Below are positions 8,146-16,005 of a stretch of 42,394 bases of DNA, piece after piece. The stretch spans positions 1-42,394 of the forward strand of contig DATKQT010000029.1 in NCBI GenBank assembly GCA_035532535.1, given 5' to 3'. The translations under genes and the position numbers were made by a program. This DNA comes from Palsa-739 sp035532535. Lineage in GTDB: Bacteria; Actinomycetota; Thermoleophilia; Gaiellales; Gaiellaceae. Under the pieces are notes generated by a model, which saw only the letters and a program-made list of their open reading frames with translations, made no database searches and had not been told where the DNA came from. Every line of letters starts with the position of its first letter. Within the stretch, counting starts at the first letter, position 1.

Positions 8146-9078
8146 TCACGCCTCGCGCAGATAGCCCTCGAGGAGAACGTCGTCGCCGACGACGCGCGCC
8201 GTCATGTCGGTGACGCCAACACGGGCGCCGAGGTCGTCGACGAACCGTGCGCCGCTGCCCGCGACGACGGGCGCGACGAAGAGCATCAACTTGTCCACGA
8301 GGCCCGCGGCGAGGAATGCGGTCGCGAGAGTCGGGCCGCCCTCGAGCAGGAGCGACTGCACGCCCTCGACCGCGAGTGCCCGCAGCTCGTCCTCCAGTGG
8401 GCCGCTGCGCAGCTCGAGCTCGCCGGCTTGGCCGTGCCCGAACGCGAGCCGGCGCGGCTGCTTCGTCGCGCCGACGTCGCGCGCGTCGAGCCGCGGGTCG
8501 TCGGCGCGCACCGTCCCCATCCCGACTGCGACTGCGTCCACCGACGCGCGCAGCTCGTGCACGAGGCGGCGCGACTCCTCGCCCGACACCCAACGCCGCC
8601 CGGGAACGGTCACCCGTCCGTCGAGCGTGACCGCGAACTTCAGCGTCACGTGCGGACGGCCGAGCGCCGCCCACGTGCGCCAGGCCTCGTTCTGCCGACG
8701 TGCCTCGACGCTGTCGACGACCTCGACCTCGACGCCGGACGCGCGCAGCCGCGCGACTCCGCCCGCAGCCTTCGGATTCGGATCGAGCGCGCCGACGACG
8801 ACGCGCGCAACGCCCGCTGCAAGCACCGCATCGGCGCACGGCGGCGTGCGCCCGTGATGCGCGCACGGCTCAAGCGTCACATACAGCGTCGCACCGCGTG
8901 CGCGCTCACCGGCCTGCGCGAGCGCAACGGTCTCCGCATGGTCGACTGCGTCGTACTCGTACCAGCCCTCGCCGACGAGTTCGCCGCCGCCGACGACGAC
9001 CGCGCCGACGAGCGGATGGTCCCGCACCTTTCCCCGGCCGCGCTCCGCGAGCTCGAGCGCCCGCTGCATGAAGTTCAC
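8146..9078 (-). CDS. ribD: Bifunctional diaminohydroxyphosphoribosylaminopyrimidine deaminase / 5-amino-6-(5-phosphoribosylamino)uracil reductase
   Basis: RibD carries out the deamination and NADPH-dependent side-chain reduction steps of riboflavin synthesis. The product is 310 residues. The deaminase domain (about 1-145) has the zinc site H47-A-E49 and C72 and C81 in PCAHHGRTPPC. The reductase domain (about 150-310) begins RPHVTLKFAVTLDGR and ends with LLLEGGPTLATAFLAAGLVDKL, typical of the RibD C-terminus. GTG at 9078 was chosen because it overlaps the rpe stop (GTGA) as at other junctions here; ATG at 9069 would remove only three residues. At about 310 residues it is shorter than E. coli RibD (367), but both active sites are present. 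A strong hairpin follows the stop. Confidence 0.95.
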   Translation of the reverse strand: MNFMQRALELAERGRGKVRDHPLVGAVVVGGGELVGEGWYEYDAVDHAETVALAQAGERARGATLYVTLEPCAHHGRTPPCADAVLAAGVARVVVGALDPNPKAAGGVARLRASGVEVEVVDSVEARRQNEAWRTWAALGRPHVTLKFAVTLDGRVTVPGRRWVSGEESRRLVHELRASVDAVAVGMGTVRADDPRLDARDVGATKQPRRLAFGHGQAGELELRSGPLEDELRALAVEGVQSLLLEGGPTLATAFLAAGLVDKLMLFVAPVVAGSGARFVDDLGARVGVTDMTARVVGDDVLLEGYLREA

Positions 9079-9752
9079 GCCAGTGCTTGTACCAGGCGCC
9101 GGTACGACCGCGGCAGGTCTTCCCGCCCGAAGATCGCGCTGCCCGCGACGAGGAGCGTCGCTCCGGCGTCGTAGGCGGCCCGCACGTTGTCGTTGTCGAT
9201 GCCACCGTCGACCTGCACGTGCACCGACTCGGGAAGCGCGGCGCGCGTGCGCGCGATGCGCTCGAGCGAGCCCTCCATGAACTCCTGCCCGGAGTAACCC
9301 GGGTGGATGCTCATGCACAGGACGATGTCCGCGCCGCCTGCGACCTTCGCCACGTCCTCGGGCTCGGTCTCGGGATTGAACGCGACGCCGGCCTGCAGCC
9401 CGTGCTCACGCGCGACAGCGATCGTCGCCGGGACGTCGTCGACCGCCTCGTAGTGGAACGTCACGCTGTCGCCGCCCGCCTGCGCGATCTGCGGGAAGTG
9501 GCGCACCGGGTTGTCGACCATGAGGTGGCAGTCCATCGCGCCGTCCATCGCGTGCACGACCGGCGCGATCGAGCGCAGGACGATCGGGCCTATCGTGATC
9601 GGCTCGACGAAGTGGCCGTCCCCCACGTCGAAGTGGAAGACGCGCACGCCCGCGCGCAGAAGAATCTCGACCTCGTCTCCCAGCCGCGAGAAGTCAGCGG
9701 CGTAGAGCGACGGCTCGATCTCGACCGTCCGCACCCACTCCTGCCAGCCCAT
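9075..9752 (-). CDS. rpe: Ribulose-phosphate 3-epimerase
   Basis: Rpe interconverts ribulose 5-phosphate and xylulose 5-phosphate in the pentose phosphate pathway, so it can feed the ribulose-5-phosphate used by RibB next door. The product is a 225-residue TIM barrel. Metal and catalytic positions are visible in IEPSLYAADFSRL, VFHFDVGDGHFVEP, HLMVDNP and VQVDGGI. Two motif details differ from the usual text: GDGHF replaces MDGHF, and HPGYSGQ replaces NPGFGGQ, but the His and Asp ligands are kept. ATG at 9752 gives the normal length and lies 9 bp after rsmB. Confidence 0.95.
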   Translation of the reverse strand: MGWQEWVRTVEIEPSLYAADFSRLGDEVEILLRAGVRVFHFDVGDGHFVEPITIGPIVLRSIAPVVHAMDGAMDCHLMVDNPVRHFPQIAQAGGDSVTFHYEAVDDVPATIAVAREHGLQAGVAFNPETEPEDVAKVAGGADIVLCMSIHPGYSGQEFMEGSLERIARTRAALPESVHVQVDGGIDNDNVRAAYDAGATLLVAGSAIFGREDLPRSYRRLVQALA

Positions 9753-9761
9753 GGGGCGACT

Positions 9762-10970
9762 CTAAGCGGTCAGGCGGGCAATGAAGAAGCCACTCGTACC
9801 GTGCTCATACGGAAGCGTCAGGAGGAACTCCGGCCGCCGGGGATGGGCGAACTGCGGCCACTCCTCCCCGAGCGGCGAAACGGTGAGCCCGCTCGCCTCG
9901 ACGACGGCCTCGTTCTCGTCCGCGTTCATCGTGCAGACGGAGTAGACGATCGTCCCGCCGGGCCGCACGCGCTCGGCTGCCGATCGCAGGAGGGCGAGCT
10001 GGAGCTCGGGCAGCGGATGAGCGCGCCAGCGCAGGTCGGGCCGTGCCGCGAGAACGCCGAGGCCGGAGCAGGGCGCGTCCACGAGCGCGCGGTCATAGCC
10101 GGTCAGCTCCGGCGAGAGCGCGGTGGCGTCCGCCTCGACGACGTGGACGTTCGTCGCACCGAGCCGCGCCGCGTTCTCCCGGAGCTCGCTCGCACGATGG
10201 GGGTCGATCTCGACCGCGGTCACGTCGCCGCGCTGCTGCGTCGCCTTTCCGCCGGGGGCTGCGCACAGGTCGAGCACGCGCTCGCCCTCCTGCGAGCCGA
10301 CGACGAGGCCGGCCAGCTGCGAGCCACGGCTCTGCGGCCAGATGCGCCCCTCGGCGACCGCCAGGTCGTCCACGCGCTCGACGCGATATGCGCCCGGGAT
10401 ATCAGTTGGTTCTCCGGGAGGGTCACCGCGGACGAGGCGCACGACGGTCTCCAGCGGCTCGTTCTGTGCGCGCATGAGCGCGAGCGCCTCGTCGGCGCCG
10501 AAGTCCCGCGTCCAGATGTCGGCGATCCAGTCGGGATACGACTCCTTCAGTGCGCCGTCGGGGAGCGCATCGAGCAGCCCCTGCATGCCGGCGGTGAGGC
10601 GGCGCATGACCGCGTTCGTGAACGGGACTGCGCGCTCGAGGCGGGCGCGGCGCACGAGCTCGACCGACTCGTTCGCGGCCGCATGGGGCGCGGTCTCGGT
10701 GTACCCCAGCTGGTACGCACCAAGGCGGAGGGCCGCGCGGACCGGCGGGTCGAGCTTGCGCACCGGCCGCTTGCCGAGCGTCTCGATCGCGTGGTCGAGC
10801 GTGCGGACGCGCTGGACGGCGCCGTATGCGAGCCGCTGGGCGAACCCGCGCTCGCGCTCGTCGAGACCGTTCGCCGCCGTGCGGAACGCACGGTCGGCGT
10901 ACGCCTCCTGTTCGAACACGCGTAAGAGGACTTCGTACGCGGCGCGCCGCGCCGGGCTAACGTCGGCCAC
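9762..10970 (-). CDS. rsmB: 16S rRNA m5C967 methyltransferase RsmB (Sun/Fmu)
   Basis: RsmB methylates a cytosine of 16S rRNA using S-adenosylmethionine. The 402-residue product has an N-terminal NusB-like RNA-binding domain (about 1-150, with ARRAAYEVLLRV and AYQLGY) and a Rossmann methyltransferase domain (about 165-402). The SAM site is VLDLCAAPGGKATQ; the two catalytic cysteines are in DAPCSGLG and YSVCTMNADENE. The start was set at GTG 10970, which overlaps the fmt stop by 14 bp and begins at the family N-terminus ADVSPARRAAYEV. It belongs to the conserved fmt-rsmB-rpe series. Confidence 0.95.
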   Translation of the reverse strand: MADVSPARRAAYEVLLRVFEQEAYADRAFRTAANGLDERERGFAQRLAYGAVQRVRTLDHAIETLGKRPVRKLDPPVRAALRLGAYQLGYTETAPHAAANESVELVRRARLERAVPFTNAVMRRLTAGMQGLLDALPDGALKESYPDWIADIWTRDFGADEALALMRAQNEPLETVVRLVRGDPPGEPTDIPGAYRVERVDDLAVAEGRIWPQSRGSQLAGLVVGSQEGERVLDLCAAPGGKATQQRGDVTAVEIDPHRASELRENAARLGATNVHVVEADATALSPELTGYDRALVDAPCSGLGVLAARPDLRWRAHPLPELQLALLRSAAERVRPGGTIVYSVCTMNADENEAVVEASGLTVSPLGEEWPQFAHPRRPEFLLTLPYEHGTSGFFIARLTA

Positions 10971-11724
10971 GGAGATACGCCTCGTAGTCCATGCGCCGGC
11001 CGCCGGCGGGCTGGACGTCGACCGGAACGAACGCGCCGCCGTCCGCGCGGGCCTTCCAGACGACGAGATCGCCGAGCCGTGCACCGATGTGCGGCGACAG
11101 CGCACGGACGCGATCGACGAGCTCCGTCGCCGGCCTTGACGGATCGAGCTCGCGGTCGGCCGCCGTGATCTTCTCCGCGTAGGTCACGTCCGCTTCCGGC
11201 TGCGGCGTGAACACCGGATGCTCGAGGACGCCGTCGAGCAGCCGCGCCGCGACCTCGGCTGCCCGCGCGTACACGACGCCGGCGTCGTCCTCCGGGCCGA
11301 TTGCGAACGCCTCCTGCGCGGCGATCGGTCCCGCGTCGAGCGCCTTCGTCGTCTGATGAATGGTGACGCCCGTTGTCGTGTCGCCGGCCATGATCGCGCG
11401 CTCCACCGGAGCCGCTCCGCGCCACCGCGGCAAGAGCGAGGGGTGCACGTTCAGCCACAGCGCACGCGACAGCAGCGATTCCGGAATGAGCAGCCCGTAG
11501 GCGCACACAACGACGGTGCCGGCGGCGAGTTCGTCGCGCTCGTGCACGACGGGAATGCCGAGCCGCTCCGCCGTCTCCTTCGCCGGCGACGGCGCGAGCT
11601 TTCGCCCGCGGCCGCGGGGCGCATCCGGGCGCGTCAGTAACTGCACGACCTCGTGCTCCGCGGCGAGACGCTCGAGCACGTCCGCGCCGAAGGGCGCGGT
11701 CGCCGCGACCGCGATTGGGGCCAC
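10957..11724 (-). CDS. fmt: Methionyl-tRNA formyltransferase
   Basis: Fmt formylates initiator methionyl-tRNA, the partner reaction to Def, which removes the formyl group after translation begins. The 255-residue product has the signature LNVHPSLLPRWRGAAPVERAI with the catalytic Asn and His, then GVTIHQTTKALDAGPI. The C-terminal tRNA-binding domain is present but compact, ending in PAGGRRMDYEAYLRGR. Most Fmt proteins are about 305-315 residues, so this is a small version; the deletions appear to be spread through loops. The GTG start at 11724 shares a base with the def stop (TAGTG). Confidence 0.93.
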   Translation of the reverse strand: MAPIAVAATAPFGADVLERLAAEHEVVQLLTRPDAPRGRGRKLAPSPAKETAERLGIPVVHERDELAAGTVVVCAYGLLIPESLLSRALWLNVHPSLLPRWRGAAPVERAIMAGDTTTGVTIHQTTKALDAGPIAAQEAFAIGPEDDAGVVYARAAEVAARLLDGVLEHPVFTPQPEADVTYAEKITAADRELDPSRPATELVDRVRALSPHIGARLGDLVVWKARADGGAFVPVDVQPAGGRRMDYEAYLRGRR

Positions 11725-12287
11725 TAGGAAATGACGATGCGCGGGCGCAGCAGCGCGAGCGCCTCGCGGCGCGCTTCCGGCGTCGTCCGGTCGATGATCA
11801 GCACGCCGTCGAGATGGTCGACCTCGTGCTGCGCAGCGCGGGCAAAGATGTCGTCCAGCTCGAAGCGCACGTCCTCGCCGTTCTCGTCCTTGCCGGCGAG
11901 CGTGATGGAGATCGGCCGCTCGATCGGGACGAGCACGCCCTGGATGGAGAGGCAACCCTCCTCCGCGACGTCGGCTTCGTCGCTGCGCTCGACGATCTCC
12001 GGATTGACCACAGCGGCGACGACGTCCTTGCTCGGCGTGAAGACGAACAGGCGCTGCACGGTCCCGACCTGGTTGGCGGCGAGCCCGATCCCGTGCGCGT
12101 CGCGCATGAGCCGCTTCATCCGCTCGACGAGGCTGCGCAGCTCGTCGTCGAAAAGATCCACCGGCCGCGCGGCCATCTTGAGCGCGACGTCCGGGTACTG
12201 CCGGATCTGCGCGAGGGCAAGCCGACGTCGCGCCTCGTTCTCGGCGTCCAGTTCCTCCTCGACGACTTCCCCTTCGACCTTGGCCAT
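11724..12287 (-). CDS. def: Peptide deformylase
   Basis: Def removes the formyl group from nascent proteins with a metal ion held by one cysteine and two histidines. All three motifs are intact in the 187-residue product: GIGLAANQVG, EEGCLSIQG and QHEVDHLDG. An N-terminal addition of about 20 residues, rich in Glu, precedes the usual start (LALAQIRQYPDVAL). ATG at 12287 opens the gene, 20 bp from the divergently transcribed gene at 12308. It is first in the minus-strand run def-fmt-rsmB-rpe-ribD. Confidence 0.96.
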   Translation of the reverse strand: MAKVEGEVVEEELDAENEARRRLALAQIRQYPDVALKMAARPVDLFDDELRSLVERMKRLMRDAHGIGLAANQVGTVQRLFVFTPSKDVVAAVVNPEIVERSDEADVAEEGCLSIQGVLVPIERPISITLAGKDENGEDVRFELDDIFARAAQHEVDHLDGVLIIDRTTPEARREALALLRPRIVIS

Positions 12288-12307
12288 GCAGACGGCACAC
12301 TAACGAC

Positions 12308-12796
12308 GTGGATCCGCGCGAGTTGAAGGACATCATGAGCCAAGGTGCGATCCGTCCCGAGACGTCGCGCGACCGGGAGGAGCGGCGCGTGCTCGAAGCG
12401 GATCTCGCCGAGAGCCCGGTCAAGGGAAAGCCTCTGCGGCAGCGGCTGCGCAACTTCCGGCCCGACGCCGAATCGGGCATCCGAGCACTCGGCGGGCCGC
12501 TCGTGTGGATGCGCCGGCTGCGCGCGATCGAGGACGCGCTCGACCAGCACGAAAGACAACTGGACGCCGCGTGGCGCGAGACCGATCCCGCCGATTGGCC
12601 CCGCGTCGCACGCGAGTGGGACTTCTCCGAGATCAACGAGCTCATCGCCCGGCACAACCGGTATTTCCCCGCCGAGGCGCGCCTGCCCATGGATCCGCGC
12701 ACGCGCGACTTCGTGCGGATCAACGGGCGCCGCTACGAGCGCGAGCCGCTCGACGCCGAGTGGATTCTCAGGCGCTGGCCCGCTGAACGTCCCTAG
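12308..12796 (+). CDS. Conserved cytoplasmic protein, possibly DUF1992/DnaJ-C28-like
   Basis: A charged 162-residue protein with no signal peptide or membrane segment. GTG at 12308 is the only reasonable start. The stretch SPVKGKPLRQRLRNF followed by a Trp/Arg-rich helix (LVWMRRLRAIEDAL) resembles the GKGKPL segment of DUF1992 (J-domain protein C28-like) proteins, and the C-terminal half has INELIARHNRYFPAEARLPM. I am not certain of the family. It is transcribed away from def, and its last 29 bp overlap the end of mscL on the other strand. Confidence 0.8.
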   Translation: MDPRELKDIMSQGAIRPETSRDREERRVLEADLAESPVKGKPLRQRLRNFRPDAESGIRALGGPLVWMRRLRAIEDALDQHERQLDAAWRETDPADWPRVAREWDFSEINELIARHNRYFPAEARLPMDPRTRDFVRINGRRYEREPLDAEWILRRWPAERP

Positions 12797-13169
12797 TACA
12801 GAACGAGCACACGCTCGCCGCCAGCGGGATCTCGCTCAGACAATGCGGGCACGGCCTCGTCGTCGGCTCGTCCTTCTGCCGCCGCGCGAGCAGCGCGTTC
12901 ACCGGCTTGACGACGAGGAAGAAGATGACGGCGGCGATGACGACGAACGCCAGCAGCGCGTTGATGAAGTCGCCGTACGCGAAGCGACTGTGATTGATCG
13001 TGAAGCTCAACGTCGAGAAGTCCGGCTTGCCCCCGATCGCGGCAATCAGTGGCGTGACGATGTCGCTGACGAGCGCCTTGACGACGGCGCCGAACGCGAC
13101 ACCGAGGACGACCGCCACGGCGAGGTCGACGAGGTTCCCGCGCAGGAGGAACGTCTTGAAGTCCTTCAT
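12768..13169 (-). CDS. mscL: Large-conductance mechanosensitive channel MscL with C-terminal zinc ribbon
   Basis: MscL is a pentameric tension-gated pore that releases solutes on osmotic down-shock. The N-terminal amphipathic helix and first transmembrane helix are clear (FLLRGNLVDLAVAVVLGVAFGAVV), with a second membrane helix near residues 68-90 ahead of the basic KPVNALLARRQ. In place of the usual charged C-terminal helical bundle, the last 30 residues contain CPHC (107-110) and CSFC (121-124), spaced as in a rubredoxin-like zinc ribbon. ATG at 13169 fits the family start MKDFKTFLLRGN. It lies 11 bp after priA on the same strand. Confidence 0.95.
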   Translation of the reverse strand: MKDFKTFLLRGNLVDLAVAVVLGVAFGAVVKALVSDIVTPLIAAIGGKPDFSTLSFTINHSRFAYGDFINALLAFVVIAAVIFFLVVKPVNALLARRQKDEPTTRPCPHCLSEIPLAASVCSFCTRDVQRASA

Positions 13170-13180
13170 GCGGCAGGAGA

Positions 13181-15088
13181 TTAGAGGCTCTGCGGGTCCA
13201 CGTCGACCACGACGCTCAGCCCGGCGCGCCGCATCGCCGGAGCCGCTGCGGATAGGAGCGCTGCAGCCCTCGCCGCGAGCGCACGCGGCCGGTCGGTCTT
13301 CGCGACGAGCTGCGCACGATGCTTGCCGCGCAGCCGCAGCAACGGCGCCGGGCCGAGGAGCTCGTGGCCCGCGAGGCCTGCCTTCAGCTCTTCGAGCGCG
13401 CGCACGGTGTCGTCCTGCTCCGGCCCGGTGACGACGATGCGCACGAGGTGCGTGAACGGCGGATAGCCGAGCTCGCGTCGTCGCTCGAGCTCCTCCGTCA
13501 GGAAGCCGGACACGTCGTGGCGCGCGGCGTGCGCGATCGCGCGCGCGTCGGGCTGGAACGTCTGCACGAGCACGCGGCCGGGCGCGTCGCGGCCGCTGCG
13601 GCCGGCGAGCTGCGTCAGGAGCTGGAACGTCCGCTCCTCAGCACGGAAGTCCGGCATCCCGAGCCCGGTGTCGGCGTCGACGACGGCGGCGAGCTCGACG
13701 CCCGCGAAGTGATGACCCTTCGCCACCATCTGTGTGCCGACGAGGACGGCGCGCTTCGCGCGCGCGAACCGCTCGAGCGGCTCCCGGACGTCGTCCACAT
13801 CGGCGTCGAGCCGGATGACCTCGAGCTCGGGCAGATGCTTCGCCAGCTCGCGCTCGAGCCGCTGCGTGCCGGCGCCGATGCGCGCGAGCTCGGACGATCC
13901 GCACGCGGGGCACGTCTCCCCCATCGTCTCCATCCGTCCGCAGTGGTGGCAGTGCAGCGCGGCGTCACCGTGCAGCGTGAGCGCCACGTCGCAGTTCGGG
14001 CAGCGTCGCGTCGCGCCGCATGCGCGGCAATGCACCGCGGGCGCGACGCCGCGGCGATTCAGGAGAAGGATCGCCTTGCCGTTGCTCTCGACGATCTTGC
14101 CCAGCTCGGCGAGGAGCGGCGCCGACAGCGGATAGCCCGCCTGCCGCCGGAGGTCGACGACGCGCACCGACGGCATCGGCGCGGCGAGCCGTCCGCCCAG
14201 CTCGAGTCGCTCGAGCGATTGCCACGACTCCGGCCGCGGCGTCGCCGACCCGAACACGGCGACCGCACCTTCGAGCGCGGCGCGCTTCGCCGCAACCGTG
14301 CGCGCGTCGTACCGTGGATCGGAGTCCTGCTTGTACGACGCGTCGTGCTCCTCGTCCACGCAGATGACGCCGAGCGACGCGACCGGTGCGAAGACGGCCG
14401 AGCGCGCACCGATGACGACCGGCGCCTCGCCGGATGCGATGCGCTCGCGCTCGTCGCGCCGCTCCGCCTCGCTCAGCCCCGAGTGGAGCACGGCGACGCG
14501 ATCACCGAACCGCTCGCGGAAGCGGCCGAGCGCCTGCGGCGTGAGCGCGATCTCCGGCACGAGCACGATCGCGCCGCGGCCGCGGCGGAGCGCGGCCTGG
14601 CACGCGCGGATGTACACCTCCGTCTTGCCGCTGCCGGTCGAGCCCCACAGGAGGACGTTGCCGCCGCCGGCGTCCATCAACGCCTCGATGCGGCCGAGCG
14701 CCGCCTCCTGTGGCGGCGACAACTGCGTCGGCGCCGCCTCGGCCTCGATCGCGTGGCCGACGGTGCGCCGCTCGCCGCGGCGTTTCGGATACGACGGGGC
14801 GACGAGCCCGAGTGCGCGCGCCGGCGTGGAGCCGTAGTAGTCCGCGATCCAGAGCGCGAGATCGACGAGCGCAGGCGGCAGCGTCTCGGCGACACGCTCG
14901 ATCGCGGCGGCGTCCACTCCTTCGGGACGCTCGACGTCGACCTCGGTGACGATGCCGCGGCGGCGCGCGTTGCCGAAGCGCACTTCGACGACATCGCCTT
15001 TCGCGGTGTCTGCCGGGACCTCGTACGTGAACGGCCGCGCGACGGCGCGGGCGGTGACGAGCGGGTAGACGGAGGCGTAGCGGCTCAC
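13181..15088 (-). CDS. priA: Primosomal protein N' / replication restart helicase PriA
   Basis: PriA recognises abandoned replication forks and reloads the replisome. The 635-residue product has an N-terminal 3'-DNA-binding domain (about 1-100), Walker A GSTGSGKT at 149-156, DEEH at about 245-248 and a zinc-binding insert with eight cysteines as four CxxC pairs. These are followed by QMVAKGHHF and the arginine-finger region QLAGRSGR. All helicase motifs are intact, unlike mycobacterial PriA, which I recall as lacking them. GTG at 15088 is the start. The order priA-mscL on the minus strand, just ahead of def-fmt, is a variant of the usual priA-def-fmt cluster. Confidence 0.95.
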   Translation of the reverse strand: MSRYASVYPLVTARAVARPFTYEVPADTAKGDVVEVRFGNARRRGIVTEVDVERPEGVDAAAIERVAETLPPALVDLALWIADYYGSTPARALGLVAPSYPKRRGERRTVGHAIEAEAAPTQLSPPQEAALGRIEALMDAGGGNVLLWGSTGSGKTEVYIRACQAALRRGRGAIVLVPEIALTPQALGRFRERFGDRVAVLHSGLSEAERRDERERIASGEAPVVIGARSAVFAPVASLGVICVDEEHDASYKQDSDPRYDARTVAAKRAALEGAVAVFGSATPRPESWQSLERLELGGRLAAPMPSVRVVDLRRQAGYPLSAPLLAELGKIVESNGKAILLLNRRGVAPAVHCRACGATRRCPNCDVALTLHGDAALHCHHCGRMETMGETCPACGSSELARIGAGTQRLERELAKHLPELEVIRLDADVDDVREPLERFARAKRAVLVGTQMVAKGHHFAGVELAAVVDADTGLGMPDFRAEERTFQLLTQLAGRSGRDAPGRVLVQTFQPDARAIAHAARHDVSGFLTEELERRRELGYPPFTHLVRIVVTGPEQDDTVRALEELKAGLAGHELLGPAPLLRLRGKHRAQLVAKTDRPRALAARAAALLSAAAPAMRRAGLSVVVDVDPQSL

Positions 15089-15118
15089 CGATCGAGCCTA
15101 GCCGTGGGTCAGGTCGAC

Positions 15119-15961
15119 CTAGACACCGGCGGCGGTGACGATGAAGTCGGTGCCGAAGCCGGCGAGGATCCCGGCGAGCATGAGCCACGTGATCAGCACC
15201 GGATTGCCGTACTTGCGGTTGACCGCGAAAAGCTCCTGCACGACGTAGAGGATCGATCCGCCCGCGATGGTGAAGAAGACGACTGAGACTGCGGCGCTCG
15301 TCCACGCCTGGCCGACGACCGTGCCGAGGAACGTCGGAACGCCGCCGATGAGGCCGAGGATTGCGAGCAGGCGCCAGCTCGGGCGGATGCCCTCGCCGGT
15401 GAGCGGTCCGCAGATGCCGAAGCCCTCGGTCGCGTTGTGCAGGCCGAAGCCGATGATCAGCGTCACGGCGAGGCTGATCTCGTTCGCTGCGGCTGCCTGG
15501 CCGATCGCGAGGCCCTCGCCGAAGTTGTGCACGCCGATGCCGATCGAGATGAGGAACGCAAGCCGGACCGCGGGTGTCGTGAGATCGAAGTGGCCGCGGT
15601 GCGTGAACTCGTCCACGGCGGCGGCTCCCGGGCCGACGAGCGTCGTCGCGCGGCGGTTGGCGCGGCGCTTCATCCAGGCGTCGTAGTAGACGAGGCTCAT
15701 GAGGCCGGCGGTGAAGCCGGCGGCGCCGAGGGCGGCGAGCTCGCCGAAGCGGCCCCAGTGGTGCGCGTGGAGTGCCGAGTCGATCGGGTCGACGGCGTTC
15801 GTCAGCACGTCCCAGAGCAGGAAGACGAGGATTCCGGTGGCGAGAGCGGACAGGCCGGCCCGGGCGTTCGCGCTCAGGGACCGCACGCGGCTCATCGGCA
15901 GGCCGAGGAAGATCGTCGATCCGGCGATCGCGCCGAGGAGGAGGATGTGTCCGGTGCTCAT
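15119..15961 (-). CDS. ZIP family metal transporter
   Basis: An integral membrane protein of 280 residues with about eight hydrophobic helices. The metal-binding helices of the ZIP family are visible as HNFGEGLAIG and HNATEGFGI, in TM4 and TM5. Between TM3 and TM4 is a cytoplasmic loop with basic residues and His (FTHRGHFDL). ZIP proteins import zinc, manganese or iron. The start (ATG at 15961) is four bases from a palindrome and 44 bp from the start of the divergent DtxR-like regulator, which makes Mn or Zn import under metal control the likely role (inference). It ends 30 bp before priA. Confidence 0.93.
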   Translation of the reverse strand: MSTGHILLLGAIAGSTIFLGLPMSRVRSLSANARAGLSALATGILVFLLWDVLTNAVDPIDSALHAHHWGRFGELAALGAAGFTAGLMSLVYYDAWMKRRANRRATTLVGPGAAAVDEFTHRGHFDLTTPAVRLAFLISIGIGVHNFGEGLAIGQAAAANEISLAVTLIIGFGLHNATEGFGICGPLTGEGIRPSWRLLAILGLIGGVPTFLGTVVGQAWTSAAVSVVFFTIAGGSILYVVQELFAVNRKYGNPVLITWLMLAGILAGFGTDFIVTAAGV

Positions 15962-15964
15962 GGT

Positions 15965-15980
15965 GTAAGGGAGGCCTTAC
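15965..15980. promoter_or_regulatory. Candidate metalloregulator operator between ZIP and DtxR-like genes
   Basis: A perfect inverted repeat GTAAGG-N4-CCTTAC lies in the 44-bp gap between two divergent starts, only four bases from the ZIP start codon. The AATATA at about 15995-16000 could be a -10 for the regulator. Its position would let one bound dimer block both promoters. The spacing and TTA half-site edges are reminiscent of DtxR/MntR sites but do not match a known consensus exactly. Confidence 0.6.
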
Positions 15981-16005
15981 AGCGACTGTCGGGCAATATA
16001 GCCAG

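Noticed and set aside
10957..11724. fmt as a broken gene
   Set aside because: The protein is about 50 residues shorter than usual, but both catalytic motifs and the C-terminal end are present and in frame, so it is compact rather than truncated.
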